A stretch of DNA of 18,488 nt from Syntrophaceae bacterium UBA6109 (GTDB lineage Bacteria; Desulfobacterota; Syntrophia; Syntrophales; UBA6109): NCBI GenBank assembly GCA_002428445.1, contig DIWJ01000075.1, forward strand, positions 1 to 18,488, written 5' to 3'. Made by a program: the position numbers and the translations under genes. Positions 6,046 to 14,827 of the stretch are shown here, piece after piece; the first letter of the stretch is position 1, and each line of letters starts with the position of its first letter. Under the pieces are notes generated by a model. It made no database searches and was not told the origin of the DNA. It saw only the letters and a program-made list of their open reading frames with translations.

Positions 6046-8580
6046 TCACTCGTACCATCCAACGAGGGTAAACGGCGCCCAGGTATAGGGCAGATGGCCT
6101 CTGCGGATCATCTCCAGCTGCGTCGTCCGCAAGGCCTCGTCGACCGCCTTGCCCTTCCTGACCTCTCCGTAAAAGACGCCCATGGCCGTCACCGTCGACC
6201 GCTCATCGACGCTCCAGAGCGTCGAGAGGACGGCAGGGCTGCCCGCGTAGAGAAATGCCCGGTGAAATGTGGCGATCTCACGGCCCGTCGGATTTTCGCC
6301 GGGCCTCGTATCACAGGCGCTGAGAGACACGAGCCGGCCGGCAAAACGCATCCGGAAGATATCGAGCGCCGTCAGCCTTCCATTGTCCCCTTCCGACGGA
6401 GCCAGCAGCAGTGACGAGTCCAGGGGCGCGGCGGCGGAAAATCTCCCGCGGGCGGCAAAGTGGACGATATCGAAGCGTTCGAACAGCTCTCTTGCCCGCT
6501 TCCGCGTTGCATCCTTGCCGATATGAACTTCGGCGTCGCCGAGCCTCCGCTTGATCCCGTCCACCTCGGCCTCGGCAAAGATCAGATCCAACTGCCGATC
6601 GCCGAGATCGGGGTTGCCGAAGGCGAGCGTCTTGAACCCGCGCGCAGGCCTCCTGGCGGCCGCGTACCGCAGCACCCCCGCCGAGGGCAGGGAAAAGATG
6701 GAAAAGCCGTCCACGAGGTAGCGGCCCCGGTAGTTCATCGCGGCGAAGGGCAGATAGGCAAGGCAGTCGTGGGGGACAAATCCGATTCGGTCGCCTCCCA
6801 CGAAGGTCATGACCGGCTTCAGGAAGGCGTCGTAGACACTGTGGTTGAGGCGGGCGATCCTCGCCCTGTCCCGGGACGAGATCGCATCGAGGAAATCTTC
6901 GACGAGCCTTCGGACCCCGGTGCGCCCCATGCGGATCCGCTCCAGATGGACGCGTTCCTTCGACAGGACCCAGACGTACAGGATGCTGTCGGTCACGAAG
7001 TAGGAAAGCAGCGTCGTGTTGCCGTCCAGCAGTTCTTGGAGAGCCGCCGGATCGGTGCGCTCGGCGGCGAGGAGCGAGTGCAATTCCGCGTTCTGCTGCC
7101 GGATCGCGCGCAGGATGTCGCGATGGGATTCTTCGAGGCCGGACAACTTCTCCAGAATGCGGCCCGCACCGCGTTCCGAGTCCCGCCCTTCCCATTCCCT
7201 GCGGACTGAGAGGATTTCCCTGCCCAGATCCCGTTCGGATTTCAGCAGCAACTCTTCCGCTTCGCTTCTCCCCGGTTCGCGGCCCGCCAGAAGGTTCGCG
7301 AGCTGGCGGGCCTTCGCCCGTTCGGCATACTCGAAGGCGCCTTCCGCATCGCCCCTCTGCGCCAGCTGTTCCACCAGGGCTTCGTACAGGAGCTGCCCAT
7401 CGAACCGGCAGGAGCCCTTTGCGACATCGATGGCCGCCGAAGACCGCTTCTCCTCGACGATCGCCACGGCCTCCCGCAGGAGTGCGACGGCACTGTCAGT
7501 TGCGCCGAATTCCAGTTCGTAGCGCGACAGGATGAATCTCGCCCACACCCGGTAGAAGGGAAACTGGAAGCGATCGGCAAAACCGCGGAGCTTTTCGGCC
7601 GCCCTCCGCCCTTCCGCCGCATCCTGCCCAAGCAGGCAGGCAAGATTGAGAAAGAAAAGGTTGTCGAGACGACTGGCGCGGCGGCCTGCCCGCTCGGCCA
7701 GTTCCGCCCCTTTGTCCAATTCCCGCCGGGCTTCCCCCCAGTTTCCGAGGATCCCCTCGGCGAGCCCGAGGTACGTGCGGACATCGGTTTCCGCGATCGC
7801 GGAGGGGGGGTCCGGCGTAAAGGCGCCTTCCCTCATCCCGCGAAGTTCCGCGTTCCGGACCAGGCCCAGCGAGAGGTTCGCGATCCCCTCCTCGAGTTTT
7901 CCGCGGAGGACCTCGGGCACGGAAGCGGCGGAATCCGGGAGGCAGTTTTTCTCCGCCATCCACGGCTCGGTTTCGTTCAGGACCAATGCGATCCCGCAGG
8001 ACCTCTCCGTGTCCCGCCTGAGCAGGAGGAGGTTGAAGTCTCCGCGGAAGACCGCGTTCTGCGAAAGGCTGCGGCGGAACGCGGCCAGGGCGCCGGGATA
8101 ATCGCGTTTTTCGAGAAGATAGCGGCCCTGCAGGTAAGACACGAAGGCGCTGCCCGGAGCGGCAATCCAGCTCTTTTCCTTTTCCGCGATCCGGTCGCGG
8201 GCTTCATCCGTGCGGCCGAAGGCCATCAGGAGCAGCACGGCGCGATTCTCCGCCATCGCTTCGCCCGCGGCATTGCCGCGCCTGCGGAATTCCCCGCCGG
8301 CACGGCTGTAAAAATGAAGCGCCCTCGTCGCGTCCTCGTCCCCTGCCTCGAAAGAGGCGCCGATGTCGAGAAAGATGTATGGAATCGCCCAATCCGAGAC
8401 GCGGCGCGCCTCCTGAAGGGCATTTGCGGATTTTTCCGGGATATCTTTGTCATAGGGGCCGGCGACCTGCACGACGGCCGGCGCTGCGGCCGGCGGAGGC
8501 GGCAAGCGTTCGACGACCTTGGCGCAGCCCAGCGGCAGCAAGGCGAGAATGGCGATCGAAAAAAGAATCCGTTTTTTCAT
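6046..8580 (-). CDS. TPR-CHAT domain probable lipoprotein with Arg at the catalytic His site
   Basis: Protein of 844 residues. Residues 1-18 are a signal segment ending LLPLG with a candidate lipidated C19; the lipobox is not perfect (Pro at -3). A Pro/Ala-rich linker follows to about 50. Residues 50-430 are TPR-like helical repeats, clearest at about 143-172 (YLQGRYLLEKRDYPGALAAF) and 398-430. A charged coiled-coil stretch covers about 435-510. Residues from about 515 to the end form a CHAT domain (caspase/separase-fold peptidase): LLSYFVTDSILYVW, a VPHDCLAYLPFAAM core, SLSACDT with C756, AFLYAGSPAVLSTLW, and a final W..F.LVG. At the position where family members read H-A-T-H-G, this protein reads H707-F-A-A-R711-G, so the catalytic His is replaced. 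It may bind rather than cut. A GTG at 8595 with GAGG upstream is an alternative start. Confidence 0.85.
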   Translation of the reverse strand: MKKRILFSIAILALLPLGCAKVVERLPPPPAAAPAVVQVAGPYDKDIPEKSANALQEARRVSDWAIPYIFLDIGASFEAGDEDATRALHFYSRAGGEFRRRGNAAGEAMAENRAVLLLMAFGRTDEARDRIAEKEKSWIAAPGSAFVSYLQGRYLLEKRDYPGALAAFRRSLSQNAVFRGDFNLLLLRRDTERSCGIALVLNETEPWMAEKNCLPDSAASVPEVLRGKLEEGIANLSLGLVRNAELRGMREGAFTPDPPSAIAETDVRTYLGLAEGILGNWGEARRELDKGAELAERAGRRASRLDNLFFLNLACLLGQDAAEGRRAAEKLRGFADRFQFPFYRVWARFILSRYELEFGATDSAVALLREAVAIVEEKRSSAAIDVAKGSCRFDGQLLYEALVEQLAQRGDAEGAFEYAERAKARQLANLLAGREPGRSEAEELLLKSERDLGREILSVRREWEGRDSERGAGRILEKLSGLEESHRDILRAIRQQNAELHSLLAAERTDPAALQELLDGNTTLLSYFVTDSILYVWVLSKERVHLERIRMGRTGVRRLVEDFLDAISSRDRARIARLNHSVYDAFLKPVMTFVGGDRIGFVPHDCLAYLPFAAMNYRGRYLVDGFSIFSLPSAGVLRYAAARRPARGFKTLAFGNPDLGDRQLDLIFAEAEVDGIKRRLGDAEVHIGKDATRKRARELFERFDIVHFAARGRFSAAAPLDSSLLLAPSEGDNGRLTALDIFRMRFAGRLVSLSACDTRPGENPTGREIATFHRAFLYAGSPAVLSTLWSVDERSTVTAMGVFYGEVRKGKAVDEALRTTQLEMIRRGHLPYTWAPFTLVGWYE

Positions 8581-8636
8581 TTTTTGCCGCGTCACGGGAA
8601 CCTCGGGAAGGCGGGTTGCGCGGCTCCAACCCCCCT

Positions 8637-8667
8637 CCGATATGATGGAAAACAGCGGCGCTGTCAA
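8637..8667 (-). promoter_or_regulatory. Weak candidate promoter of the CHAT gene
   Basis: On the - strand a perfect TTGACA (8667-8662) lies in the 105-bp gap before the CHAT gene. The best -10 candidate, TATCGG (8642-8637), matches three of six bases and needs a 19-bp spacer. Read-through from the upstream lipoprotein gene is equally possible. Confidence 0.25.
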
Positions 8668-8685
8668 AGGAATTTTCTTCCGACC

Positions 8686-9570
8686 TTATGGAATACCATG
8701 AAAATGTTCTGTGCACGGGACGGCTGCCATCAGGGTGCCTTTGCGGGCGGAATAGTCCCTTTCCCCAGGGTCCTGGAGATACGATCGCGATCCGACATAT
8801 CTCGATCCGTAGTAGCCTCCGTCCAAGGTATCCAGCCGGATGCGTTTCCCCTGCCCCGGGGCATGGATGAACTCCCCGCGCCCGGCATAGATCCCCACGT
8901 GCGATGCCTTCCCGCCCTCCAGGGTCGCGAAAAAAACCAGATCGCCCTCCATCAGGCGGTCTCCCTCCACCGGACTGCCCGCCTCGAACTGTTCCCGCGA
9001 GGAGCGGGGGATATCGATCCCGTTGAGCCGGTAAACGGCCATCGCCAGGCCGCTGCAATCAAAGCCCGCCTCGGGCGACGTTCCTCCCCAGAGATAGGGC
9101 ACCCCCATGAAGCTCCGCGCCGTCCTGACCAGTTCCTCCCGCAGATAAGCCCCGCCGAGCTTTGCGCTCCTGGAAAGGGCGCACTCCTCGGGGGCGACGA
9201 CGTAGAATTCGTTGATGACGCCCGCCTGCCGCAACTCTTCGGCACGGGCGCGGGCGGCCGCCTTCGTCGGGAAGTTGCCGAAGCGCACCTTGTAGAGGTC
9301 CTTGCGGAAGACGAAGTAGTAGGCCTCAAGGCCCCTCGCCTTCAGGGCATCCGCGAGGCGGGCGGCATTCTCCACATTTGCGAAGGCGCCGGCCTGGATG
9401 CTGTATCCCAGGCGCGGTGTTTCCGCGCGCACCGGTCCCGCGGGCCGGGGTTTCACCGGCGCTTCCGCCCGCTGGGCCGGTCTCCCGCCGCAGCCGGCGG
9501 CAAACAACATGCAGATCGCCAGGATCCACACCGGAGCGCCGCATGCCCGTCGCCGCATGTCCGCCTTCAT
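8686..9570 (-). CDS. SPOR-NlpC/P60 lipoprotein, probable peptidoglycan endopeptidase
   Basis: Lipoprotein of 294 residues predicted to cut peptide stems of peptidoglycan in the periplasm. The order is: signal peptide to about 26 with lipobox FAAGC and lipidated C27; a Pro/Ala/Arg linker; a SPOR domain at about 54-125 (YSIQAGAFANVENA, YKVRFGNFPTKAAA), which in known proteins binds denuded glycan strands; then an NlpC/P60 domain from about 142. The catalytic triad is visible: C172 (GFDCSGL), H224 (ASHVGIY) and H236 (FIHAPGQG), with YLWGG ahead of the cysteine. The start at 9570 is supported by GGGGAGGAA, though its 11-base spacing is long. It is the first gene of the - strand series, ahead of the CHAT gene after 105 bp. 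All key residues are present, so it is probably active. Confidence 0.9.
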   Translation of the reverse strand: MKADMRRRACGAPVWILAICMLFAAGCGGRPAQRAEAPVKPRPAGPVRAETPRLGYSIQAGAFANVENAARLADALKARGLEAYYFVFRKDLYKVRFGNFPTKAAARARAEELRQAGVINEFYVVAPEECALSRSAKLGGAYLREELVRTARSFMGVPYLWGGTSPEAGFDCSGLAMAVYRLNGIDIPRSSREQFEAGSPVEGDRLMEGDLVFFATLEGGKASHVGIYAGRGEFIHAPGQGKRIRLDTLDGGYYGSRYVGSRSYLQDPGERDYSARKGTLMAAVPCTEHFHGIP

Positions 9571-9596
9571 GACCGCGAATGTTCCTCCCCGGGATT

Positions 9597-9625
9597 TTTT
9601 TACCAGAACAGCTCCCGCCTCTCAA
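9597..9625 (-). promoter_or_regulatory. Possible promoter of the SPOR-NlpC/P60 gene
   Basis: On the - strand TTGAGA (9625-9620) and TAAAAA (9602-9597) are separated by 17 bp. They match five and four of six consensus bases. The start site would be near 9590, giving a very short leader that begins close to the ribosome site, which lowers confidence a little. Confidence 0.45.
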
Positions 9626-9632
9626 CTATCAT

Positions 9633-9661
9633 TTGCCATCGGACGCGCTTTGCGGTAGAAA
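9633..9661 (+). promoter_or_regulatory. Possible promoter of rmuC
   Basis: TTGCCA (9633-9638) and TAGAAA (9656-9661) are separated by 17 bp and match five and four of six consensus bases. The start site would be near 9668, giving a leader of about 148 nt that contains the hairpin repeat at 9698-9761. It is back to back with the - strand promoter candidate at 9597-9625. Confidence 0.4.
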
Positions 9662-9696
9662 AAAACTTCATGATCCGGCAGCGCTATATTGCATCG

Positions 9697-9761
<65 letters not shown>

Positions 9762-9815
9762 TTTTCGATGTTCTGTCGGCGGCGCAACCATACATCCTCC
9801 CGAAGGGACGCCTTC

Positions 9816-11165
9816 ATGAACGGGTACCTTCCCGCTTTTCTCCTGCTCCTGTCTTCCATCATCGTTGTTCTTGCCGTTTTCCTCTCTATCCGCCTCCGCC
9901 GGAACACCCCGCAGGCGATCGAGCCGCGCCTCGAGGCCCTCGAGAAGGGGCAGGAGCGCGCCGAACGGGCACTGAGGGAGGAGATGGCCCGCAACCGGGA
10001 TGAGGCGGCGAAATCGGGCCGGGACACCCGCGAGGAATTGACGCGTTCCCTCCGGGACATCAACGAATCCCTCCTCGCACGGGTCGCCGAGGCCTCGACG
10101 GGCCAGAAGAATCAGCTCGAAATCTTCACCGCCCAGCTCAATGCGCTCACGGCCCAGAACGTCCAGAAGCTCGACCGGATCAGCGAGACCGTCGATTCAA
10201 GACTCAAAGGCCTGCAGGAGGAAAACGCCCTGCGGCTGGAACAGATGCGCGCCACCGTCGACGAGAAGCTGCATGACACTCTCGAAAAAAGGCTGGGAGA
10301 CTCCTTCCGCATCGTCAGCGAGCGGCTGGAACAGGTCCACAAGGGACTGGGGGAGATGCAGACGCTGGCGACCGGCGTCGGCGATCTCAAGCGCGTCCTC
10401 AGCAACGTCAAGACGCGCGGCATCTTCGGTGAAATCCAGCTCGGGAACCTCCTGGAGCAGATCCTGACGCCGGACCAGTACGAAGCCAATGTCGTCACGA
10501 AGGCCGGCAGCGCGATGCGGGTGGAATTCGCGGTCAAACTGCCGGGGCGCGACGCCGGGCAGGAAAATGCGCTGTGGCTCCCCATCGACGCGAAGTTTCC
10601 GCAGGAAGACTACCTCCGGCTGCTCGACGCCCAGGAAAAGGGCGATGCGGCGGCGGCCGAAGAGGCGTGCCGGCAACTGGACCGGGCCGTCCGCGAAATG
10701 GCCAGGAACATCCGCGACAAATACCTGGACCCGCCGGCGACGACGGACTTCGGCATCATGTTCCTGCCGACGGAAGGTCTTTACGCTGAAGTGCTCCGCC
10801 GGACCGGCCTGTGCGAAACGCTCCACAGGGACTTCCGCGTCGTCATCGCCGGCCCCATGACTCTGACGGCGATTCTCAACAGCCTGCAGATGGGGTTCCG
10901 GACGCTGGCGATCGAGAGGCGCTCCAGTGAGGTATGGACTCTCCTGGGAGCGGTGAAGACCGAGTTTACCAAATTCGGCGACATCCTGGACAAGACCCAC
11001 AAGAAACTGCGGGAGGCAAGCGACACGATCGAGGACGCCTCGCGAAAGACGCGCACGATCGAGCGGAAGCTGCGGTCGGTGCAGGAGTTGCCCGCCGCCG
11101 GCAACTGCGGCCTGATCGAGGACCATTCCGGAGAGCCGGAAGAGGATCTTCCTCCGCCTCGCTGA
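9816..11165 (+). CDS. rmuC: DNA recombination protein RmuC
   Basis: RmuC family protein of 449 residues. In E. coli the family limits rearrangement at inverted repeats; a nuclease-like fold is proposed, but the mechanism is not settled. An N-terminal membrane helix (about 5-27) is followed by a long coiled coil (about 35-185, rich in E, R and L). The conserved RmuC core begins at VLSNVKTRGIFGEIQLGNLLEQILTP and continues with LWLPIDAKFPQEDY, the FMFLPTEG-type segment (IMFLPTEGLYAEVLRR), VIAGPMTLTAILNSLQMGFR, and a C-terminal coiled coil. The open frame continues upstream to 9579, but that part reads through the intergenic repeat. The ATG at 9816, with AGGGAC six bases before it, gives the normal membrane-anchored N-terminus. 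The kinase gene follows 67 bp downstream. Confidence 0.92.
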   Translation: MNGYLPAFLLLLSSIIVVLAVFLSIRLRRNTPQAIEPRLEALEKGQERAERALREEMARNRDEAAKSGRDTREELTRSLRDINESLLARVAEASTGQKNQLEIFTAQLNALTAQNVQKLDRISETVDSRLKGLQEENALRLEQMRATVDEKLHDTLEKRLGDSFRIVSERLEQVHKGLGEMQTLATGVGDLKRVLSNVKTRGIFGEIQLGNLLEQILTPDQYEANVVTKAGSAMRVEFAVKLPGRDAGQENALWLPIDAKFPQEDYLRLLDAQEKGDAAAAEEACRQLDRAVREMARNIRDKYLDPPATTDFGIMFLPTEGLYAEVLRRTGLCETLHRDFRVVIAGPMTLTAILNSLQMGFRTLAIERRSSEVWTLLGAVKTEFTKFGDILDKTHKKLREASDTIEDASRKTRTIERKLRSVQELPAAGNCGLIEDHSGEPEEDLPPPR

Positions 11166-11232
11166 CGCAGCGGGAGGGCCAAAGGGACGGGCTTCGACTT
11201 CATGGCACCCGGATCGATGGGAGGTCATCGGG

Positions 11233-14079
11233 ATGAAGGAGAAGACAGGCGGGAAAAAGAATCCGGAGACTCCGCGCCGGCGACGGATGGAATTGGAGCG
11301 GATCATCCTCGGCATCGCCACGCGCTTCATCAATATCCGCTCCGAGGAGACGGACGCGGCCCTGAATCAGGCCCTGGAAGATCTCGGCCGATTTGCCGGC
11401 ATGGACCGCGCCTATCTGTCCCGACTCAACGACCGGCGCGACAGGGCTTTCTATACGCATGAATGGTGCGCCGAAGGCGTCGAACCCCATATCGAACGGC
11501 TTCAACAACAGCAGGGGCTGGCGCTCGCCGATTTCGCCCCTCTCGCCGAACGCCTCCTGCGCGGCGAGATTGTTTCCTTTGCACGGACACCGGACCTGTC
11601 GCCGCTATCCGCTGCGGCGAGAGAGGAATTCGAGCGGGCAGGCATCCGGTCGCTGCTGCTTGTGCCGATGAGCCTCGACGGCGCCGTCAAGGGATTTCTC
11701 GGCTTTACTGCCGTGAGCACGGAAAGAACCCTGCCGAAAGAGATCCTGGAACTTCTGCAGATCGTCTGCACCGCCTTTGCCGGCGCTCTGGAGCGGCAGC
11801 GGATCGAAGGAGAGCTCCGGGCAAGCGAAATCCGTTACCGCACGCTGGTGGAAACATCGCCCGATGCGATCGCCCAGACCGATCTGCAGGGAAAGATTCT
11901 TTTCGCGAACTGGCGGGCCGCCGGTATGCTCGGCTACGATTCGCCGGAGGAACTCGCGGGAACAAACGCCTTCGAGCTGTTTCCGCCGGAAGAGAAGCAA
12001 CGGGCCGTCACGGACGTGCAGAAGACGCTGCTGTCGGGCGGCGTCCGCAACATGCGTTACGCCATGCTCCGGAAAGACGGCAGCCGAATGTGGGTCGAAC
12101 TCAGCTCGTCGCTGATCGGGAACGGGCGGGGACGTTCCGCCTCCTTCATGACCGTCGCCCAGGACATCACCGAACGGGTGTTGGCCGAAGAGGCACTCCG
12201 GGAAAAGTCGGCCGAATTGGAGACGTTCTTCACCTTTGCCCTCGGCCTCCTTTGCATTGCGGATACGGACGGTTTCTTCCGCCGCTTGAACCGCGAATGG
12301 GAAAAGGTCCTGGGGTACCGGCTGGACGAACTCGAAGGGCGAAGTTTCCTGGACCTCGTTCATCCGGAGGATCTGCAGGCCACGCTGGATGCCGTTGCAA
12401 AACTCTCCGAACAGAAGGAGATCCATAATTTCACGAACCGCTTCCGATGCAGGGACGGCTCGTACCGCTGGATCGAGTGGCGCTCTTATCCCTCGGGAAA
12501 GCAGATCTACGCCGCCGCCCGCGACATCACCGAACACAGGCAGGCGGAGGAGAGCCTGAAGATCCTCGCAGAACTGCTGGACATTTCCCCCGTATCCGTC
12601 ATCGTGCACGATCTCGAAGGAAAAATCATTTATGCCAACAAGAAGACCTTTACCCTCCACGGATGGACGCGGGAGGAGTTTCTTTCCCTGCACCTGAACC
12701 AGATCGACACGCCGGAGAGTGCGCGCCTCATCGCCCCGAGGATGAAGGAGATCGTGGAGCGGGGCGAAGCATCGTTCGAGGTCACGCACTGCCGCAAGGA
12801 CGGGACGACCTTTCCCCTGCTGGTGAACGTCCGAATGGTGAGATGGGTGGACCGGCCGGTCTTCGTGAGCGCGTGGACCGACCTCACCGAACGCAAGAGC
12901 GAAGAGACGAAGAGGCTGGAGCTTGAACGCCAGCTGCTCCACGCACAGCGGCTGGAAAGCCTCGGCGTCCTGGCCGGGGGCATCGCCCATGACTTCAACA
13001 ACCTGCTCATGGCGATCGTCGGCAATCTGGATCTCGTACGCATGAGCCTCGCGCCCGACTCTCCCCTCCGCAACGGCATCGAGCAGGCGGTGAAGGCGTC
13101 GCGCCGGGCGGCGGACCTCACGCGCCAGATGCTGGCCTATTCCGGCAAGGGGCGCTTCGTCGTCAAGCCTCTCGATCTGAGCGATCTGGTGCGGGAAAAC
13201 GCACATCTCTTCCGGACGGCGATTTCCCGGACCATCACGATCGATCTTGTCACGGCGGCCGGACTGCCCATGATCGAAGCCGACCCGGGCCAGGTGCAGC
13301 AGGTCGTCATGAACCTCATCATCAATGCGTCCGAGGCCATCGGAGAAAAAACCGGACAGGTGCGGATCGCCACGGGCGTCCAGGACTGCAACGAAGCCGA
13401 GCTCCTGAGGAGCCGCATCGACACAAAACCTCCGCCCGGAAGATTCGTCTGCCTGGAAGTGGCCGATACGGGCTGCGGGATGGACGAGCAGACCCGGCAG
13501 CGCATCTTCGATCCCTTCTTTTCGACCAAGTTCCTCGGACGGGGCCTGGGCATGCCGGCCGTGCTCGGAATCGTGCGCGGGCACGGGGGCGCCATTCTCG
13601 TGGACAGCGCCCCCGGAAAGGGAACGACGATACGCATTCTGTTTCCCGCCGGGACGGCGCGGGAAACGGGAACGGTCCGGGATTCGGCCCGTCCCGGGGG
13701 GACATTTTCGGGAACGGTCCTGGTCGTGGACGACGACGAGGTTGTCCGGAGCGTCTGTCAGGATCTTCTCCATCACCTCGGTTTTTCGACGCTCGAGGCC
13801 AAGGACGGCGACGAAGCGCTGGCGGTCTTCAGGGAAAAGGCCGGCGAAATCGCCTGCGTGATCCTGGACCTGACCATGCCGCGGCGGGACGGCGTAAGCA
13901 CTTTTCAGGAGATGAGGCGGCAACGCCCCGAAGTCAAGGTGATCCTCTGCAGCGGTTACAGCGAGCAGGAGGCCCTGCGCCGCTTCGCCGGCGAGGGACT
14001 GGCCGGATTCCTCCAGAAGCCCTATCAGCTCGAGGAACTCAAAGCCAAAATCAAGGGCGTCCTGATGCCCTCCGCCTGA
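11233..14079 (+). CDS. Hybrid sensor histidine kinase: GAF-PAS-PAS-PAS-HisKA-HATPase-REC
   Basis: Signal-transducing kinase of 948 residues with no membrane helix, so a cytoplasmic sensor. Domains in order: GAF about 20-190; PAS1 about 194-312 (ends DITERVLAEEA); PAS2 about 326-437 (PAC-like WIEWRSYP, DITEHRQAEE); PAS3 about 447-556 (DLTERKSEE); HisKA with phospho-accepting H586 in GGIAHDFNNLL; HATPase_c with the N-box NLIINASEAI (from N694), G1 DTGCGM, an F-box and G2 GRGLG; and a receiver domain with acidic D833-D835, phospho-acceptor D879 (ILDLTMP) and K929 (KPY). All catalytic residues are present. No separate response regulator or Hpt protein is nearby, so the output partner is unknown. 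GGAGG eight bases before the ATG at 11233 supports the start. The signal sensed cannot be inferred. Confidence 0.93.
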   Translation: MKEKTGGKKNPETPRRRRMELERIILGIATRFINIRSEETDAALNQALEDLGRFAGMDRAYLSRLNDRRDRAFYTHEWCAEGVEPHIERLQQQQGLALADFAPLAERLLRGEIVSFARTPDLSPLSAAAREEFERAGIRSLLLVPMSLDGAVKGFLGFTAVSTERTLPKEILELLQIVCTAFAGALERQRIEGELRASEIRYRTLVETSPDAIAQTDLQGKILFANWRAAGMLGYDSPEELAGTNAFELFPPEEKQRAVTDVQKTLLSGGVRNMRYAMLRKDGSRMWVELSSSLIGNGRGRSASFMTVAQDITERVLAEEALREKSAELETFFTFALGLLCIADTDGFFRRLNREWEKVLGYRLDELEGRSFLDLVHPEDLQATLDAVAKLSEQKEIHNFTNRFRCRDGSYRWIEWRSYPSGKQIYAAARDITEHRQAEESLKILAELLDISPVSVIVHDLEGKIIYANKKTFTLHGWTREEFLSLHLNQIDTPESARLIAPRMKEIVERGEASFEVTHCRKDGTTFPLLVNVRMVRWVDRPVFVSAWTDLTERKSEETKRLELERQLLHAQRLESLGVLAGGIAHDFNNLLMAIVGNLDLVRMSLAPDSPLRNGIEQAVKASRRAADLTRQMLAYSGKGRFVVKPLDLSDLVRENAHLFRTAISRTITIDLVTAAGLPMIEADPGQVQQVVMNLIINASEAIGEKTGQVRIATGVQDCNEAELLRSRIDTKPPPGRFVCLEVADTGCGMDEQTRQRIFDPFFSTKFLGRGLGMPAVLGIVRGHGGAILVDSAPGKGTTIRILFPAGTARETGTVRDSARPGGTFSGTVLVVDDDEVVRSVCQDLLHHLGFSTLEAKDGDEALAVFREKAGEIACVILDLTMPRRDGVSTFQEMRRQRPEVKVILCSGYSEQEALRRFAGEGLAGFLQKPYQLEELKAKIKGVLMPSA

Positions 14080-14163
14080 ACCGGGAGAGCCCCACTTCCG
14101 CGCGGCGCGAAGCGTCGCTTCCGGAGCGGCCGCAGACGGCAGCCGGGTGCGTGTTGAATCTGT

Positions 14164-14673
14164 TCAGGTGCGCGGACAGTTGCTGATGTTGGTCTGGCAT
14201 TCCTTTTCCTTCTTCTTTTCCAGGAGACGGGTCTGGCGGCGTGCCTTCGCCTCCCAGTTCCGGCGCATCTCCTCCTCCGTCTCCAGAATCAGGGGCGGCA
14301 GCGGCATGGGGCGGCCGTTGGCGTCGAGGGCCACATAGGTGATATAGGCGGATGCCGTATGGCGTCTTTCGCCGGTGAAGAGATTCTCAGCCTCCACCCG
14401 GACACCGATTTCCATGGACGTCTTTCCCACAAGGTTCAAAGAGGAAAACAGGGTCAAGAAGTTGCCGATGAAGACGGGATGGTGGAAATCCAGCCGATCG
14501 ATGGATGCGGTGACCGTATTCGTTCTTGCGTGCCGGACTGCAACGACGCCCGCCACCGTATCGATGAGTCTCATGATGACGCCGCCATGGACGTTCCCGG
14601 CGTTGTTTGCATCCTGGGGACCCATCAACTGAGATACGACAACGGAACTCTCGCGAACCTTCTTTCCTTCCAT
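14164..14673 (-). CDS. Acyl-CoA thioesterase, hotdog fold (YciA/Acot7-like)
   Basis: Hydrolyses acyl-CoA to free acid and CoA; cytoplasmic; the chain length preferred is not readable. A single hotdog domain spans about residues 5-125 of 169. The signature is D21-A-N-N24-A-G-N-V-H29-G-G-x-I-M-x-L-I-D38, the conserved Asn/His loop and central helix of this group. SIDRLDFHHPVFIGNFL is the typical second block. The C-terminal tail of about 30 residues is rich in Lys, Arg and Glu and lies outside the fold. The start at 14673 is fixed by AAGGAGA five bases upstream; the longer in-frame extension (to 14805) looks non-coding. The gene is divergent from fmdB and convergent with the kinase gene. Confidence 0.88.
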   Translation of the reverse strand: MEGKKVRESSVVVSQLMGPQDANNAGNVHGGVIMRLIDTVAGVVAVRHARTNTVTASIDRLDFHHPVFIGNFLTLFSSLNLVGKTSMEIGVRVEAENLFTGERRHTASAYITYVALDANGRPMPLPPLILETEEEMRRNWEAKARRQTRLLEKKKEKECQTNISNCPRT

Positions 14674-14712
14674 AGATGTCTCCTTGCACGAAGTACTCGG
14701 CCGTCCCATATC

Positions 14713-14726
14713 CCGGGAAATCCCGG
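14713..14726. promoter_or_regulatory. 14-bp palindrome between divergent genes
   Basis: CCGGGA-AA-TCCCGG is a near-perfect palindrome with 6-bp arms, placed in the 186-bp gap between the divergent thioesterase and fmdB genes. It could be an operator, but GC-rich palindromes arise by chance in DNA of this composition. Confidence 0.2.
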
Positions 14727-14798
14727 CCTCTGACCGCCACGGTATTCGTACCATATTTTCTGCCGGACTTCTGTAAGTTTCGCGCAACCCGCCGCCCG

Positions 14799-14827
14799 TT
14801 GACAAAGGAAGGCCGGAATGCTAAAAA
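14799..14827 (+). promoter_or_regulatory. Promoter of the fmdB-type gene
   Basis: A perfect TTGACA (14799-14804) is followed after 17 bp by TAAAAA (14822-14827; four of six). The start site would be near 14834, about 26 nt before the ATG at 14860. This also argues against an upstream ATG at 14818, which would precede transcription start. Confidence 0.55.

Noticed and set aside
6046..9570. Type III-E-like or gasdermin-type CHAT defence system
   Set aside because: No CRISPR, gasdermin-like, toxin or nucleotide-signalling gene lies next to the CHAT gene. It carries an export signal and lacks the catalytic His.
11605..13923. 772-residue open frame on the - strand opposite the kinase gene
   Set aside because: It is a shadow of the kinase coding frame: it has no motifs, and all conserved kinase residues are in the + frame.
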